A stretch of 64,000 nucleotides of DNA, taken from the NCBI RefSeq assembly GCF_039528515.1, contig NZ_BAAALT010000034.1:62001-126000 (forward strand). The letters are read 5' to 3'. The stretch comes from Luedemannella flava (GTDB taxonomy: Bacteria; Actinomycetota; Actinomycetes; Mycobacteriales; Micromonosporaceae). Below the pieces are notes generated by a model that was given only the letters and a program-made list of their open reading frames with translations, ran no database searches and was not told where the DNA came from. The translations under genes and the position numbers were made by a program. Below are positions 49,159-57,284 of this stretch, piece after piece (the first letter of the stretch is position 1; each line of letters opens with the position of its first letter).

Positions 49159-50247
49159 GTGGTGCGTTGGCGTGAGGGAACCGTGACCGCCGTGAAACGG
49201 CGATGGGCCGGAGCGGTCGAGCTGGAGGTGGCGCTCACCCGCCGCGACCCGTCAGACCCGTCATCGGTACGGGCGGTGGCGTACCCCACCCTGGTGGGTG
49301 ACCCGGTCACGGGCGACCGGGTGCTGCTCAACACGAACGCCCTGGCCCTGGGCCTCGGCACCGGCGGGTACGCCCTGGTGGTGGCCCTGCCGGACCGGTT
49401 GCCGCCCGACCCGCCGCGGGCGCCCGGCCACGTGGTCAAGGCCCGCTACACGCCGCTGCAGACCATCGTGCTGGCCGCCGACGAGGAGGACTCCCCGCAC
49501 CGGGCGGTCCTCGCGGACGCCGACTGGCTGGACGGGCTGCCGGTCGTCACCGCCGACCTGCACTCGGCCCTGCCCGCCATCCTCGCCGGTGTGCTCGCGA
49601 CCGCGCCCGCCACGCGGGTCGCCTACGTCATGACCGACGGGGGCGCCCTGCCGGCCTGGTTCTCCCGGACCCTGGACGCGCTCGCGGCCTCGCTGTGCGG
49701 CGTCGTCACGGTCGGGCAGGCCTTCGGCGGTGACCTGGAGGCCACCAACATCCACAGCGGCCTGCTCGCTGCCCGGCACGCCCTGCGCGCCGACGTGGTG
49801 ATCGTCAGTCAGGGGCCGGGCAACCTCGGCACGGGCACGCCGTGGGGGTTCTCCGGCACGGCCGTGGGCGAGGCGGTCAACGCGATCGCCGCGCTCGGCG
49901 GGCGCCCGGTCGGCTCCCTGCGCGTCTCCGACGCCGACCCCCGCGAGCGGCACCGGGGCGTGTCGCATCACAGCCTCACGGCGTACCACCGGGTGGCCCT
50001 GGCCCCCGCGGACCTGGTGGTGCCCCACGGCCTGGCGCCCGGCCTGGCCGCGGCGGTAACGGCGGCGCTCGCGCCGCTGTGCCCGCCGCACCGCGCGGTC
50101 ACGGTCCCCGCCGACGGCCTGGACGACGCGCTGCGCGCGCTCCCGGTGAAGCTGTCGACCATGGGCCGCGACCTCGACGCCGACCACGCCTACTTCCTCA
50201 CCTGCGCCGCGGCGGGCCGCCACGCGGCGTCCCTGCTGACCACCTAG
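49159..50247 (+). CDS. DUF3866-family protein
   Basis: A 362-residue protein of the actinobacterial DUF3866 family, usually encoded near pafA or pafBC. It opens with WREGTVTAVKRRWAGAVELEV, a small beta-barrel, followed by an alpha/beta domain with GGDLEATNIHSGLLAARHALRADVVIVSQGPGNLGTGTPWGFSG, which looks like a ligand-binding core. The reaction is unknown. A second GTG follows directly at 49162; promoter spacing favours 49159. It runs opposite to the surrounding paf genes. Confidence 0.8.
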   Translation: MVRWREGTVTAVKRRWAGAVELEVALTRRDPSDPSSVRAVAYPTLVGDPVTGDRVLLNTNALALGLGTGGYALVVALPDRLPPDPPRAPGHVVKARYTPLQTIVLAADEEDSPHRAVLADADWLDGLPVVTADLHSALPAILAGVLATAPATRVAYVMTDGGALPAWFSRTLDALAASLCGVVTVGQAFGGDLEATNIHSGLLAARHALRADVVIVSQGPGNLGTGTPWGFSGTAVGEAVNAIAALGGRPVGSLRVSDADPRERHRGVSHHSLTAYHRVALAPADLVVPHGLAPGLAAAVTAALAPLCPPHRAVTVPADGLDDALRALPVKLSTMGRDLDADHAYFLTCAAAGRHAASLLTT

Positions 50248-50344
50248 CACCTCAAGATCGCCGTCTCGGAGCGGAAACCGCGCTGTGGCGGCCGTTTCTT
50301 GCACGCAACAGCGACCTTTCCGGGACAGTTGCCACGATCCGGCG

Positions 50345-50533
50345 TCAGAAGAAGATCAAAAGGATCGCGAAGGCGGCCAGGACCAGGAGCAGGGCGGCGA
50401 CCAGGACCCAGGTGGGCACCACGTACTCGCCGCGGCGGTTGCGCTCGATCTCCTCGCGCACCTTGTTCCGCCGCTTCTGCAGGTAGCCCTCCCGCAGCTG
50501 GTTCGGCCGCTGCTCACGCTCCGGTTCCGTCAC
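50345..50533 (-). CDS. Small tail-anchored membrane protein
   Basis: The 62-residue protein has a charged N-terminal half (LREGYLQKRRNKVREEIERNRRGEY) and a single C-terminal transmembrane helix (VLVAALLLVLAAFAILLIFF). The GTG at 50533 follows GGTGGG and lies 10 bp after pafA, so it is cotranscribed with pafA. Function unknown. Small proteins of this shape after pafA occur in other actinobacteria, to my general knowledge. Confidence 0.65.
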   Translation of the reverse strand: MTEPEREQRPNQLREGYLQKRRNKVREEIERNRRGEYVVPTWVLVAALLLVLAAFAILLIFF

Positions 50534-50543
50534 CCCACCATCG

Positions 50544-51902
50544 TCACATGCTCGCGATGAGGCGCTCCACACGCTCGTCGTAGGCGCGGAACGGGTCCTT
50601 GCAGAGGACCGTGCGCTGGGCCTGGTCGTTGAGCTTGAGGTGCACCCAGTCGACCGTGAAGTCGCGGCGCTTCTCCTGGGCGTGGCGGATGAACTCGCCG
50701 CGCAGGCGGGCCCGGGTGGTCTGCGGCGGGGTCTCCTTGGCCTCGAAGATGTCCAGGTCGGTGGCGACCCGGTCGACCTGGCCGCGCTTCTCGAGGAGGG
50801 CGTAGAGGCCCCGGTTGCGGCGCAGGTCGTGGTAGGCCAGGTCCATCTGCGCCACCCGGGGGTGGGACAGGGACAGGCTGTGCTTGGCCTGGTACCGCTC
50901 GATGAGCTTGAGCTTGGTCACCCAGTCGATCTCGCGTTCGACGGAGCTGAGGTTGTCGGACTCGACGGCGGCGAGCAGGCGACCCCACAGGTCGATCACC
51001 CGCTTGGTGGCGGCGTCGCCGCCCCGGCGCTCGACGAACTCGCTGGCGCGGGCGAAGTACTCCTGCTGGATCTCCAGCGCGGAGATCTCCTTGCCGTTGA
51101 CGAGGCGGACCTTGCGGCGGCCCGTGATGTCGTGCGAGACCTCGCGGATGGCCCGGATCGGGTTCTCCAGGGTCAGGTCGCGCATGGCCACGCCCGCCTC
51201 GATCATGCGGAGCACGATGTCGGCGCTGCCCACCTTGAGCAGGGTGGTGACCTCGTTCATGTTCGAGTCGCCGACGATGACGTGCAGGCGGCGGTAGCGC
51301 TCGGCGTCGGCGTGCGGCTCGTCGCGGGTGTTGATGATCGGCCGGGACCGGGTGGTCGCCGAGGAGACGCCCTCCCAGATGTGTTCGGCGCGCTGGGACA
51401 GGCAGAACACCGCGCCGCGCGGGGTCTGCAGCACCTTGCCGGCGCCGCAGATGAGCTGGCGGGTCACCAGGAACGGGATGAGGATGTCGGCCAGCCGGCC
51501 GAACTCACCGTGCCGCGAGACCAGGTAGTTCTCGTGGCAGCCGTAGGAGTTGCCGGCCGAGTCGGTGTTGTTCTTGAACAGGTAGATGTCGCCGGCGATG
51601 CCCTCGTCGTGCAGCCGCTTCTCGGCGTCCACGAGGAGGCCTTCCAGGATCCGCTCGCCCGCCCGGTCGTGCACGACCACGTCGGCGATCGAATCGCACT
51701 CGGGCGTCGCGTACTCCGGATGTGAACCCACGTCCAGGTAGAGGCGCGCGCCGTTGCGCAGGAACACGTTGCTGGAGCGACCCCACGACACCACCCGACG
51801 GAACAGGTAACGCGCCACCTCGTCCGGAGAGAGGCGGCGCTGCCCGCGGTAGGTGCACGTGACGCCGTACTCGGTCTCAAGCCCGAAAATGCGCCGGTCC
51901 AT
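50544..51902 (-). CDS. pafA: Pup-protein ligase
   Basis: The 452-residue enzyme attaches Pup to lysines of target proteins with ATP. It opens with RRIFGLETEYGVTC, where the glutamates bind Mg-ATP as in the glutamine synthetase-like fold. The shared PafA/Dop stretch INTRDEPHADAERYRRLHVIVGD is near residue 190. The Dop-specific loop is absent here, which separates it from dop at 59410-60918. It is leaderless (TAATGT six bases upstream). It lies 5.4 kb from prcA, separated by the rhamnose genes. Confidence 0.95.
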   Translation of the reverse strand: MDRRIFGLETEYGVTCTYRGQRRLSPDEVARYLFRRVVSWGRSSNVFLRNGARLYLDVGSHPEYATPECDSIADVVVHDRAGERILEGLLVDAEKRLHDEGIAGDIYLFKNNTDSAGNSYGCHENYLVSRHGEFGRLADILIPFLVTRQLICGAGKVLQTPRGAVFCLSQRAEHIWEGVSSATTRSRPIINTRDEPHADAERYRRLHVIVGDSNMNEVTTLLKVGSADIVLRMIEAGVAMRDLTLENPIRAIREVSHDITGRRKVRLVNGKEISALEIQQEYFARASEFVERRGGDAATKRVIDLWGRLLAAVESDNLSSVEREIDWVTKLKLIERYQAKHSLSLSHPRVAQMDLAYHDLRRNRGLYALLEKRGQVDRVATDLDIFEAKETPPQTTRARLRGEFIRHAQEKRRDFTVDWVHLKLNDQAQRTVLCKDPFRAYDERVERLIASM

Positions 51903-51908
51903 GCACCG

Positions 51909-51914
51909 ACATTA
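51909..51914 (-). promoter_or_regulatory. Leaderless-type -10 box of pafA (TAATGT)
   Basis: Reading leftwards, TAATGT is followed by six bases and then the ATG at 51902. Confidence 0.5.
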
Positions 51915-51935
51915 GCCGGCCGAGGCCGTCCGTGG

Positions 51936-52562
51936 TCAGTGTGATCGCGCCCCTTGCGCTTTTTCGGCGGTACGCAGGGCTTCCGAGTACGCGCGACACG
52001 CCGGGTACGCCGGTAGGAGCCCCCGGGCGCGGGCGTCGGCGAAGCTCGGCGCGGCGTCGTCGCGCGCGGACAGCAGCGGCGTCCCGGTCGGCCATTCGAC
52101 GCCCAGCTCCTCATCGAGCGGGTGGACCGTGTGCTCGCCGGTCGGGTTGTAGGTCTCCGAGCACAGGTAGGTCAGCGTCGCGTCGTCGGTGAGGGCGCAG
52201 AAGCCGTGGCCGAGGCCCTCGGCGATGTAGACGGCGCGCCGGTCGACGTCGTCGAGGCGGACCGCCTCCCACTGGCCGAACGTCGGCGAGCCGACCCGGA
52301 TGTCGACGATCACGTCGAGCACCGCGCCGTGCGTGCACGTGACGTACTTGGCCTGGCCGGGCGGGACGTCGGCGAAGTGGATGCCGCGCACCACGCCCCG
52401 CGACGAGGTCGAGATGTTGGCCTGGGCGAGCCGCAGCGGGTGCCCGAGCGCCTCGGCGAGGTGGTCGAAGCGGTACCACTCGAGGAACGTGCCCCGGGGG
52501 TCGCCGTGCTGCACCGGGGTGATCTCGAAAGCGCCCTCGATGCCCAGCGGTCGGATCTTCAC
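51936..52562 (-). CDS. rmlC: dTDP-4-dehydrorhamnose 3,5-epimerase
   Basis: The 208-residue cupin enzyme epimerises dTDP-4-keto-6-deoxyglucose at C3 and C5. The catalytic His/Asp region is intact: RGTFLEWYRFDHLAEALG, SRGVVRGIHFADVPPGQAKYV (active-site His) and GHGFCALTDDATLTYLCSE. The GTG overlaps the rmlA stop (GTGA). The C-terminal tail (RALLPAYP...) is longer than the minimal RmlC. Together with RmlA, B and D it supplies dTDP-L-rhamnose for cell-wall or glycolipid synthesis. Confidence 0.92.
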   Translation of the reverse strand: MKIRPLGIEGAFEITPVQHGDPRGTFLEWYRFDHLAEALGHPLRLAQANISTSSRGVVRGIHFADVPPGQAKYVTCTHGAVLDVIVDIRVGSPTFGQWEAVRLDDVDRRAVYIAEGLGHGFCALTDDATLTYLCSETYNPTGEHTVHPLDEELGVEWPTGTPLLSARDDAAPSFADARARGLLPAYPACRAYSEALRTAEKAQGARSH

Positions 52563-53425
52563 GAGGCCTCCAGGAGGTCGAAGAGGTAGTCGCCGTAGCC
52601 GCTCTTGGTCAACGGCTCGGCGAGCGCGCGCAGCTGGTCGTCGTCGATGAAGCCGTTGCGCCAGGCCGCCTCCTCGATGCACCCGATCTTGAGGCCCTGG
52701 CGCTCCTCGATCACCCGGACGAACTCGGACGCCTGCATGAGGGAGGAGAACGTGCCGGTGTCCAGCCAGGCGGTGCCCCGGTCGAGCACGGTGACGGTGA
52801 GGGCGCCCCGGCGCAGGTACGCGTCGTTGACGGCGGTGATCTCCAGCTCGCCCCGCGCGGAGGGCGTCAGGTTGCGGGCGATCTCGACCACGTCGTTGTC
52901 GTAGAAGTACAGGCCCGGGACGGCGAAGCGGGAACGGGGCTTGTCGGGCTTCTCCTCGATCGAGATGACCCGGCCCTCGGGGTCGAACTCGACCACGCCG
53001 TACGCCTCGGGGTTGGCCACCTGGTAGGCGAAGACCCGCCCGCCGACGATCTCGGCCGAGTCGGAAAGCTGACGGCCCAGTCCCACACCGTGGAAGATGT
53101 TGTCGCCGAGGACCAGGGCCACCGACTCGTCGCCGATGAACTGCTCGCCGATGATGAACGCCTGCGCGAGACCCTCGGGCCTGGGCTGCACCGCGTACGA
53201 GATATCGAGGCCCAACTGTGCGCCATCGCCCAGGAGCTGCTTGAACTGCGCCTGATCCTCCGGCGTCGTGATGATCAGGATGTCCCGCATGCCTGCCATG
53301 ATCAGCGTGGTGAGCGGGTAGTAGATCATCGGTTTGTCGAAGACCGGCATAAGTTGTTTGGACACGGCCCTGGTCAGCGGCCACAGCCGCGACCCGGTGC
53401 CGCCCGCCAGAACGATCCCGCGCAT
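52559..53425 (-). CDS. rmlA: Glucose-1-phosphate thymidylyltransferase
   Basis: The 288-residue enzyme joins dTTP and glucose 1-phosphate, the first step to dTDP-rhamnose. The nucleotide-binding motif is GIVLAGGTGSRLWPLT and the metal Asp is in VLGDNIFHG. GVVEFDPEGRVISIEEKP and the tail GYGDYLFDLLEA are typical. The ATG is leaderless, with TACGGT seven bases upstream. It diverges from rmlB across a 40-bp gap. Confidence 0.95.
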   Translation of the reverse strand: MRGIVLAGGTGSRLWPLTRAVSKQLMPVFDKPMIYYPLTTLIMAGMRDILIITTPEDQAQFKQLLGDGAQLGLDISYAVQPRPEGLAQAFIIGEQFIGDESVALVLGDNIFHGVGLGRQLSDSAEIVGGRVFAYQVANPEAYGVVEFDPEGRVISIEEKPDKPRSRFAVPGLYFYDNDVVEIARNLTPSARGELEITAVNDAYLRRGALTVTVLDRGTAWLDTGTFSSLMQASEFVRVIEERQGLKIGCIEEAAWRNGFIDDDQLRALAEPLTKSGYGDYLFDLLEAS

Positions 53426-53432
53426 GGCGGGG

Positions 53433-53438
53433 ACCGTA
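53433..53438 (-). promoter_or_regulatory. Leaderless-type -10 box of rmlA (TACGGT)
   Basis: Reading leftwards, TACGGT is followed by seven bases and then the ATG at 53425. It overlaps the place where the -35 region of rmlB should be. Confidence 0.5.
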
Positions 53439-53450
53439 TCACCGTTGGAC

Positions 53451-53456
53451 TAGACT
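53451..53456 (+). promoter_or_regulatory. -10 box of rmlB (TAGACT)
   Basis: TAGACT ends nine bases before the rmlB ATG at 53466, giving a leader of at most two or three bases. Confidence 0.5.
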
Positions 53457-53465
53457 CCCGTCCTC

Positions 53466-54455
53466 ATGAGGCTTCTGGTCACCGGCGGCGCCGGCTTCAT
53501 CGGTTCGCACTATGTGCGCACTCTGCTCAGTGGCGGATTCCAGCCGTCGTCGGTGTCCGCCGTCACGGTGCTGGACAAGCTGACGTACTCGGGCAACCGG
53601 GCGAACCTCGACCCGGTCGCGGCCGACCCCCGGCTGACCTTCGTCGAGGGCGACATCTGCGACGTCGCGCTCGTCGACGAGCTGATGGGCAGCCACGACG
53701 CCGTCGTGCACTTCGCCGCCGAGTCCCATGTCGACCGGTCCATCGCGAGCGCCGCGCCCTTCGTGGTGACCAATGTGCTGGGCACGCAGACGCTGCTCGA
53801 CGCCGCCGTCCGGCACCGGATCGGGCGCTTCCTGCACGTGTCCACCGACGAGGTCTACGGCTCCATCGAGACCGGCTCCTGGACCGAGGACTGGCCGCTC
53901 GCCCCCAACTCGCCGTACGCGGCGTCCAAGGCCGGGTCCGACCTCATGGCCCTGGCCTTCCACCGCACCCACGGCCTCGATGTCGTGGTGACCCGCTGCT
54001 CCAACAACTACGGGCCGTACCAGTTCCCCGAGAAGGTCATCCCGCTGTTCGTCACCAACCTCATCGACGGCGCGACGGTGCCGCTCTACGGCGACGGCGG
54101 CAACATCCGCGACTGGCTGCACGTGCACGACCACTGCGTGGGCATCCACCTCGCGCTGGAGAAGGGCCGCGCCGGCGAGGTCTACAACATCGGCGGCGGC
54201 ACCGAGATGACGAACTCCGAGCTCACCGGCGAGCTGCTCGCCGCGCTGGGCGCCGACTGGGACCGGGTCGTCCCCGTCACCGACCGCAAGGGCCACGACC
54301 GCCGGTACTCGCTGGACATCACCAAGATCTCCGAGGAGCTCGGGTACGCCCCCAGCATCCCGTTCGCCCAGGGCCTGGCCGACACGGTCGGGTGGTACCG
54401 CGACAACCGCGGCTGGTGGGAGCCCCTGCGCGAGCGGGCCCGCCTCGCCTCATGA
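53466..54455 (+). CDS. rmlB: dTDP-glucose 4,6-dehydratase
   Basis: The 329-residue short-chain dehydrogenase converts dTDP-glucose to dTDP-4-keto-6-deoxyglucose. NAD-binding loop LVTGGAGFIGSHYVRTLL, the HFAAESHVDRSI segment, catalytic Thr-Asp-Glu in STDEVYGS, and the YxxxK motif in SPYAASKAGSD are all present. It overlaps rmlD (ATGA). Confidence 0.95.
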   Translation: MRLLVTGGAGFIGSHYVRTLLSGGFQPSSVSAVTVLDKLTYSGNRANLDPVAADPRLTFVEGDICDVALVDELMGSHDAVVHFAAESHVDRSIASAAPFVVTNVLGTQTLLDAAVRHRIGRFLHVSTDEVYGSIETGSWTEDWPLAPNSPYAASKAGSDLMALAFHRTHGLDVVVTRCSNNYGPYQFPEKVIPLFVTNLIDGATVPLYGDGGNIRDWLHVHDHCVGIHLALEKGRAGEVYNIGGGTEMTNSELTGELLAALGADWDRVVPVTDRKGHDRRYSLDITKISEELGYAPSIPFAQGLADTVGWYRDNRGWWEPLRERARLAS

Positions 54456-55306
54456 CCGCCTGGCTCGTCACCGGGGCGGGCGGGATGCTCGGGCAGGACC
54501 TGCTGGCCGTCCTCAAGGACACGCCGGCGGCCGTGACCGCGCTGACCCGCGCCGACCTCGACATCACCGACCCGGCCGCCGTCCGGGCGGCCGTGACCGG
54601 CCATGACGTGGTCGTGAACGCGGCCGCGTGGACCGATGTGGACGGTGCCGAGTCCGCCGAGGACGCCGCCACGGCCGTCAACGGCACCGGCGTGGGCCAC
54701 CTCGCCGACGCCTGCGCCGACGCGGGCGCCCGGCTGCTGCACGTCTCGACCGACTACGTGTTCCCCGGCGACGGCACCTCGCCGTACCCGGAGGACGCGC
54801 CGACCGCCCCGGTCAACGCGTACGGCCGCTCCAAGCTCGTCGGCGAGCGGGCCGTCACCACGCTGCTGCCCGACGACGGGTACGTGGTGCGTACGGCCTG
54901 GCTCTACGGCGCGGGCGGGCGCAACTTCGTGAGCACCATGCTGCGGCTGGCCGCCGAGCGGGACACGGTGGCGGTCGTCAACGACCAGCGCGGGCAGCCC
55001 ACCTGGTCACGGGCGCTCGCCAAGCAGCTCGTCGCGCTCGGTTCGGCGGCGCTGGCGGGCACGGCCGCGGCGGGCGTCTACCACGGCACCGCCGCGGGCG
55101 AGACCACGTGGTACGGCCTGGCCCGGGAGGCGTTCGCGCTGCGCGGTCTCGACCCGGACCGGGTCCGCCCCACGACCAGCGCCGCCTTCGTGCGGCCCGC
55201 GCCCCGGCCGGCGTACTCGGTGCTCGGCCACGACCGCTGGGCGGCCGCGGGGCTGGCCCCGCTCCCCGACTGGCGCGAGTCGCTGGCCGCCTTCCTCAGG
55301 CACTGA
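54452..55306 (+). CDS. rmlD: dTDP-4-dehydrorhamnose reductase
   Basis: The 284-residue enzyme performs the last reduction to dTDP-L-rhamnose with NADPH. It has the GAGGMLGQDLL nucleotide loop, the VVNAAAWTDVDGAE segment, STDYVFPGDG, and the active-site YGRSKLVGER (YxxxK). The ATG overlaps the rmlB stop, so the pair is translated together. The gene ends at a short GC hairpin. The four rml genes lie in two divergent pairs. Confidence 0.95.
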   Translation: MTAWLVTGAGGMLGQDLLAVLKDTPAAVTALTRADLDITDPAAVRAAVTGHDVVVNAAAWTDVDGAESAEDAATAVNGTGVGHLADACADAGARLLHVSTDYVFPGDGTSPYPEDAPTAPVNAYGRSKLVGERAVTTLLPDDGYVVRTAWLYGAGGRNFVSTMLRLAAERDTVAVVNDQRGQPTWSRALAKQLVALGSAALAGTAAAGVYHGTAAGETTWYGLAREAFALRGLDPDRVRPTTSAAFVRPAPRPAYSVLGHDRWAAAGLAPLPDWRESLAAFLRH

Positions 55307-55309
55307 CCG

Positions 55310-55324
55310 CGCGTCGCGGACGCG
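55310..55324 (+). terminator. Short hairpin after rmlD
   Basis: CGCGTC and GACGCG flank GCG four bases after the rmlD stop. The six-base stem has no T-tract, so it is at best a weak terminator. Confidence 0.35.
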
Positions 55325-55440
55325 GGCACGCCCTCACCAGGTGCGCACCCCTGGAAAGACCCGCGCTGTGTGCGCCGCCTTGCGACGCCGAGACCGCCCG
55401 GGCGGCGACGGGGAGGGCCGGGAGGCCGTATCGCACGTGA

Positions 55441-55761
55441 TCAGGTGTGCGGCGAGCCGGTGAACAGGGTGAGCAGGTCGCCGATGCGGCGGTCAGCCTC
55501 GGCGGGGTGCCGGAACCGGCCGGCCGGGTTGACCGTGTACTGGTTGCGGCGCCCGACGCGTTCCCGCCGCAGATAGCCGGCGGCCTCAAGGTCGGCGACG
55601 ATGGCCTGCGCGGCCCGCTCGGTGATCCCGACGGCGTCGGCGACCTCGCGCAGCCGAGCGGTCGGGTCCCGGGCGATGGCCAACAACACGTGGGCGTGGT
55701 TGGTCAGGAACGTCCACCCCTTCGCTTCCTGTGCCGCTCGGGTTTGACCTGCCAGAGACAC
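55441..55761 (-). CDS. Winged-helix transcriptional regulator, MarR-like
   Basis: A 106-residue regulator with one wHTH domain: NHAHVLLAIARDPTARLREVADAVGITERAAQAIVADLEAAGYLRRERVGRRNQYTV. That is the MarR/Lrp-like wing layout without a dimerisation or ligand domain. The GTG at 55761 follows GAAGGAAGG; the longer frame to 55926 crosses the terC promoter and is rejected. It diverges from the terC gene by 300 bp, which contain a riboswitch on the other strand. Its target and inducer are unknown. Confidence 0.75.
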   Translation of the reverse strand: MSLAGQTRAAQEAKGWTFLTNHAHVLLAIARDPTARLREVADAVGITERAAQAIVADLEAAGYLRRERVGRRNQYTVNPAGRFRHPAEADRRIGDLLTLFTGSPHT

Positions 55762-55860
55762 GTGACCTTCCTTCGGGTGATTGAGCCGGGGGCCTGCCCA
55801 CCCCCTTAATGTACGCAGCCCAAGACAGGAAAACAGCATCGCACTTTCAGCGCCGAGGGC

Positions 55861-55890
55861 TTGACATGCGAACCGTACTTCGTGAATGAT
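55861..55890 (+). promoter_or_regulatory. Sigma-70-type promoter of the terC transcript
   Basis: TTGACA at 55861-55866 is a perfect -35 element. AATGAT at 55885-55890 (18-bp spacer) is an acceptable -10. The predicted start near 55897 lies just before the riboswitch. Confidence 0.65.
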
Positions 55891-55901
55891 GGTACGTAGT
55901 T

Positions 55902-56015
55902 CGAGGGGGAGTACCCGACGCGTCACGCGCCGCCGCCAGTACGGACCCGGCCCATCCGGGTTCCGGCGGCGCAGCCACCCGACGCGGGTGGCTCGGGGAG
56001 ACCTTCGTCCAACAG
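55902..56015 (+). ncRNA. yybP-ykoY-type (manganese) riboswitch upstream of terC
   Basis: The 5' conserved loop is seen as GAGGGGGAGTACCC at 55903-55916, and the 3' partner loop as GGGGAGACCTTCGTCC at 55995-56010. Between them are a pairing GC arm (CGCCGCCAGTACGGACC with TTCCGGCGGCGCAGCC) and a CAGCCACCC/GGGTGGCT stem. These two loops are the Mn2+-binding signature of the yybP-ykoY class, which often precedes TerC-type genes. Downstream, GGAAGGTTTTCC (56047-56058) can fold and hide the ribosome site, so translation is probably switched. Confidence 0.8.
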
Positions 56016-56060
56016 CGCCGGCCTCTGCCCCGAGGTCCGGCTGGACGGAAGGTTTTCCCG

Positions 56061-57059
56061 TTGTCTGTTTCCTGGTGGGTCTGGGCTGCGGTGATGCTGG
56101 TGGTCGCCGCGATGCTCGCGGTTGACCTGTTCCTGCACCGCGACAACCACGTCATCGGCTTGCGCGAGGCCGCGATCTGGTCCGGCATCTGGATCGCCGC
56201 CGGGCTGCTGTTCGGCGTGCTTCTGTGGGCGTGGCAGGGCGGCGAGGTGGCCGGCGCCTACTACGCCGGCTACCTGATCGAAAAGGCGCTGTCGATCGAC
56301 AACGTGTTCGTCTTCGCGCTGATCTTCACCTACTTCGCCGTCCCGGCCGCGTTCCAGCACAAGGTGCTGTTCTGGGGTGTGATCGGCGCGCTGCTGTGCC
56401 GGCTGGTGTTCATCTTCGTCGGCGTCGAGCTGCTGGAGACCTTCTTCTGGACCGCGTACCTGTTCGGCGCGTTCCTGGTCTACACCGGCTACAAGATGGC
56501 GTTCCGGCACGGCGGGCAGACCCCGCCCGACCGCAACCCGGTCGTGCGCGTGGTGCGCCGGATCATCCCCACCGACCCGGCCTACCACGGCGACACGTTC
56601 TTCACCCGTGTCGACGGCAAGCGCGTCGCGACGTTGCTGTTCGTCGTCCTGATCGCGGTCGAGGCCACCGACCTGATCTTCGCGATCGACTCCGTCGCGG
56701 CGATCCTGGCGATCACCACCAGCACGTTCATCGTGTGGACCGCCAACGCGTTCGCCATCCTCGGCCTGCGCAGCCTGTACTTCTGCCTGGCCGGCCTGCT
56801 GCGCCGCTTCGTGCACCTGCACTACGGCCTGGCCGTGCTTCTCGCCTTCGCCGGCATCAAGCTGATCCTGTCCGAGACGCCGGTCGGCAAACTGCCCATC
56901 CCCGTCACGCTGGGCGTGATCGTCGTGACGATCACCGTGTCGATCGTCTGGAGCCTGCGCAGCACCCGCAGCGCCCCTTCCGATGTCATCGCCGGCACCG
57001 CCGCCGTCAGCGCCAACGACCCGGCGGGCCCGGCCGGCACGACGGCCTCCCGCCGTTGA
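56061..57059 (+). CDS. TerC-family membrane protein
   Basis: The 332-residue protein has eight or nine transmembrane helices and the two TerC signatures with acidic residues in the membrane: EKALSIDNVFVFALIF (about residues 74-89) and EATDLIFAIDSVAAILAIT (about 201-219). TerC proteins are metal exporters; the yybP-ykoY riboswitch here makes Mn2+ export the most likely role. The start is TTG at 56061, eight bases after GGAAGG. The C-terminal tail is Ala/Thr/Pro-rich and not conserved. A hairpin terminator follows 38 bp after the stop. Confidence 0.88.
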   Translation: MSVSWWVWAAVMLVVAAMLAVDLFLHRDNHVIGLREAAIWSGIWIAAGLLFGVLLWAWQGGEVAGAYYAGYLIEKALSIDNVFVFALIFTYFAVPAAFQHKVLFWGVIGALLCRLVFIFVGVELLETFFWTAYLFGAFLVYTGYKMAFRHGGQTPPDRNPVVRVVRRIIPTDPAYHGDTFFTRVDGKRVATLLFVVLIAVEATDLIFAIDSVAAILAITTSTFIVWTANAFAILGLRSLYFCLAGLLRRFVHLHYGLAVLLAFAGIKLILSETPVGKLPIPVTLGVIVVTITVSIVWSLRSTRSAPSDVIAGTAAVSANDPAGPAGTTASRR

Positions 57060-57096
57060 CCGCGCCCGCCCGCGCTGCCCCCACGCCACCCGCGCG

Positions 57097-57134
57097 CTCT
57101 TGGTGGGACCGGGGCGCCGTCGCCCCGGCAAGAG
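57097..57134. terminator. Hairpin terminator between terC and prcA
   Basis: CCGGGGCG and CGCCCCGG flank CCGT, and outer arms CTCTTG (57097-57102) and CAAGAG (57129-57134) extend the stem with an internal loop. It sits between convergent genes. Confidence 0.6.
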
Positions 57135-57284
57135 TGCACTTTGGGCGGCATCCCTCTGCGGAAATGGCCGGTCAATGTGCACACGTGCTGTCGTGCCATG
57201 CGAGGGTCTCGCCACATGTTCACATATGGCGGGAGCAACGTGCCGTCGGAACGGCCCGGCGTGCGGGCGGTCGTGAGGCGGAGG

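Noticed and set aside
53090..54451. A single long rightward frame joining the rmlA antisense to rmlD
   Set aside because: rmlB lies in a different frame with all motifs, and rmlD begins at 54452 with an ATGA overlap.
55762..55926. Longer N-terminus of the winged-helix regulator
   Set aside because: It would overlap the terC promoter; the GTG at 55761 has GAAGGAAGG directly before it.
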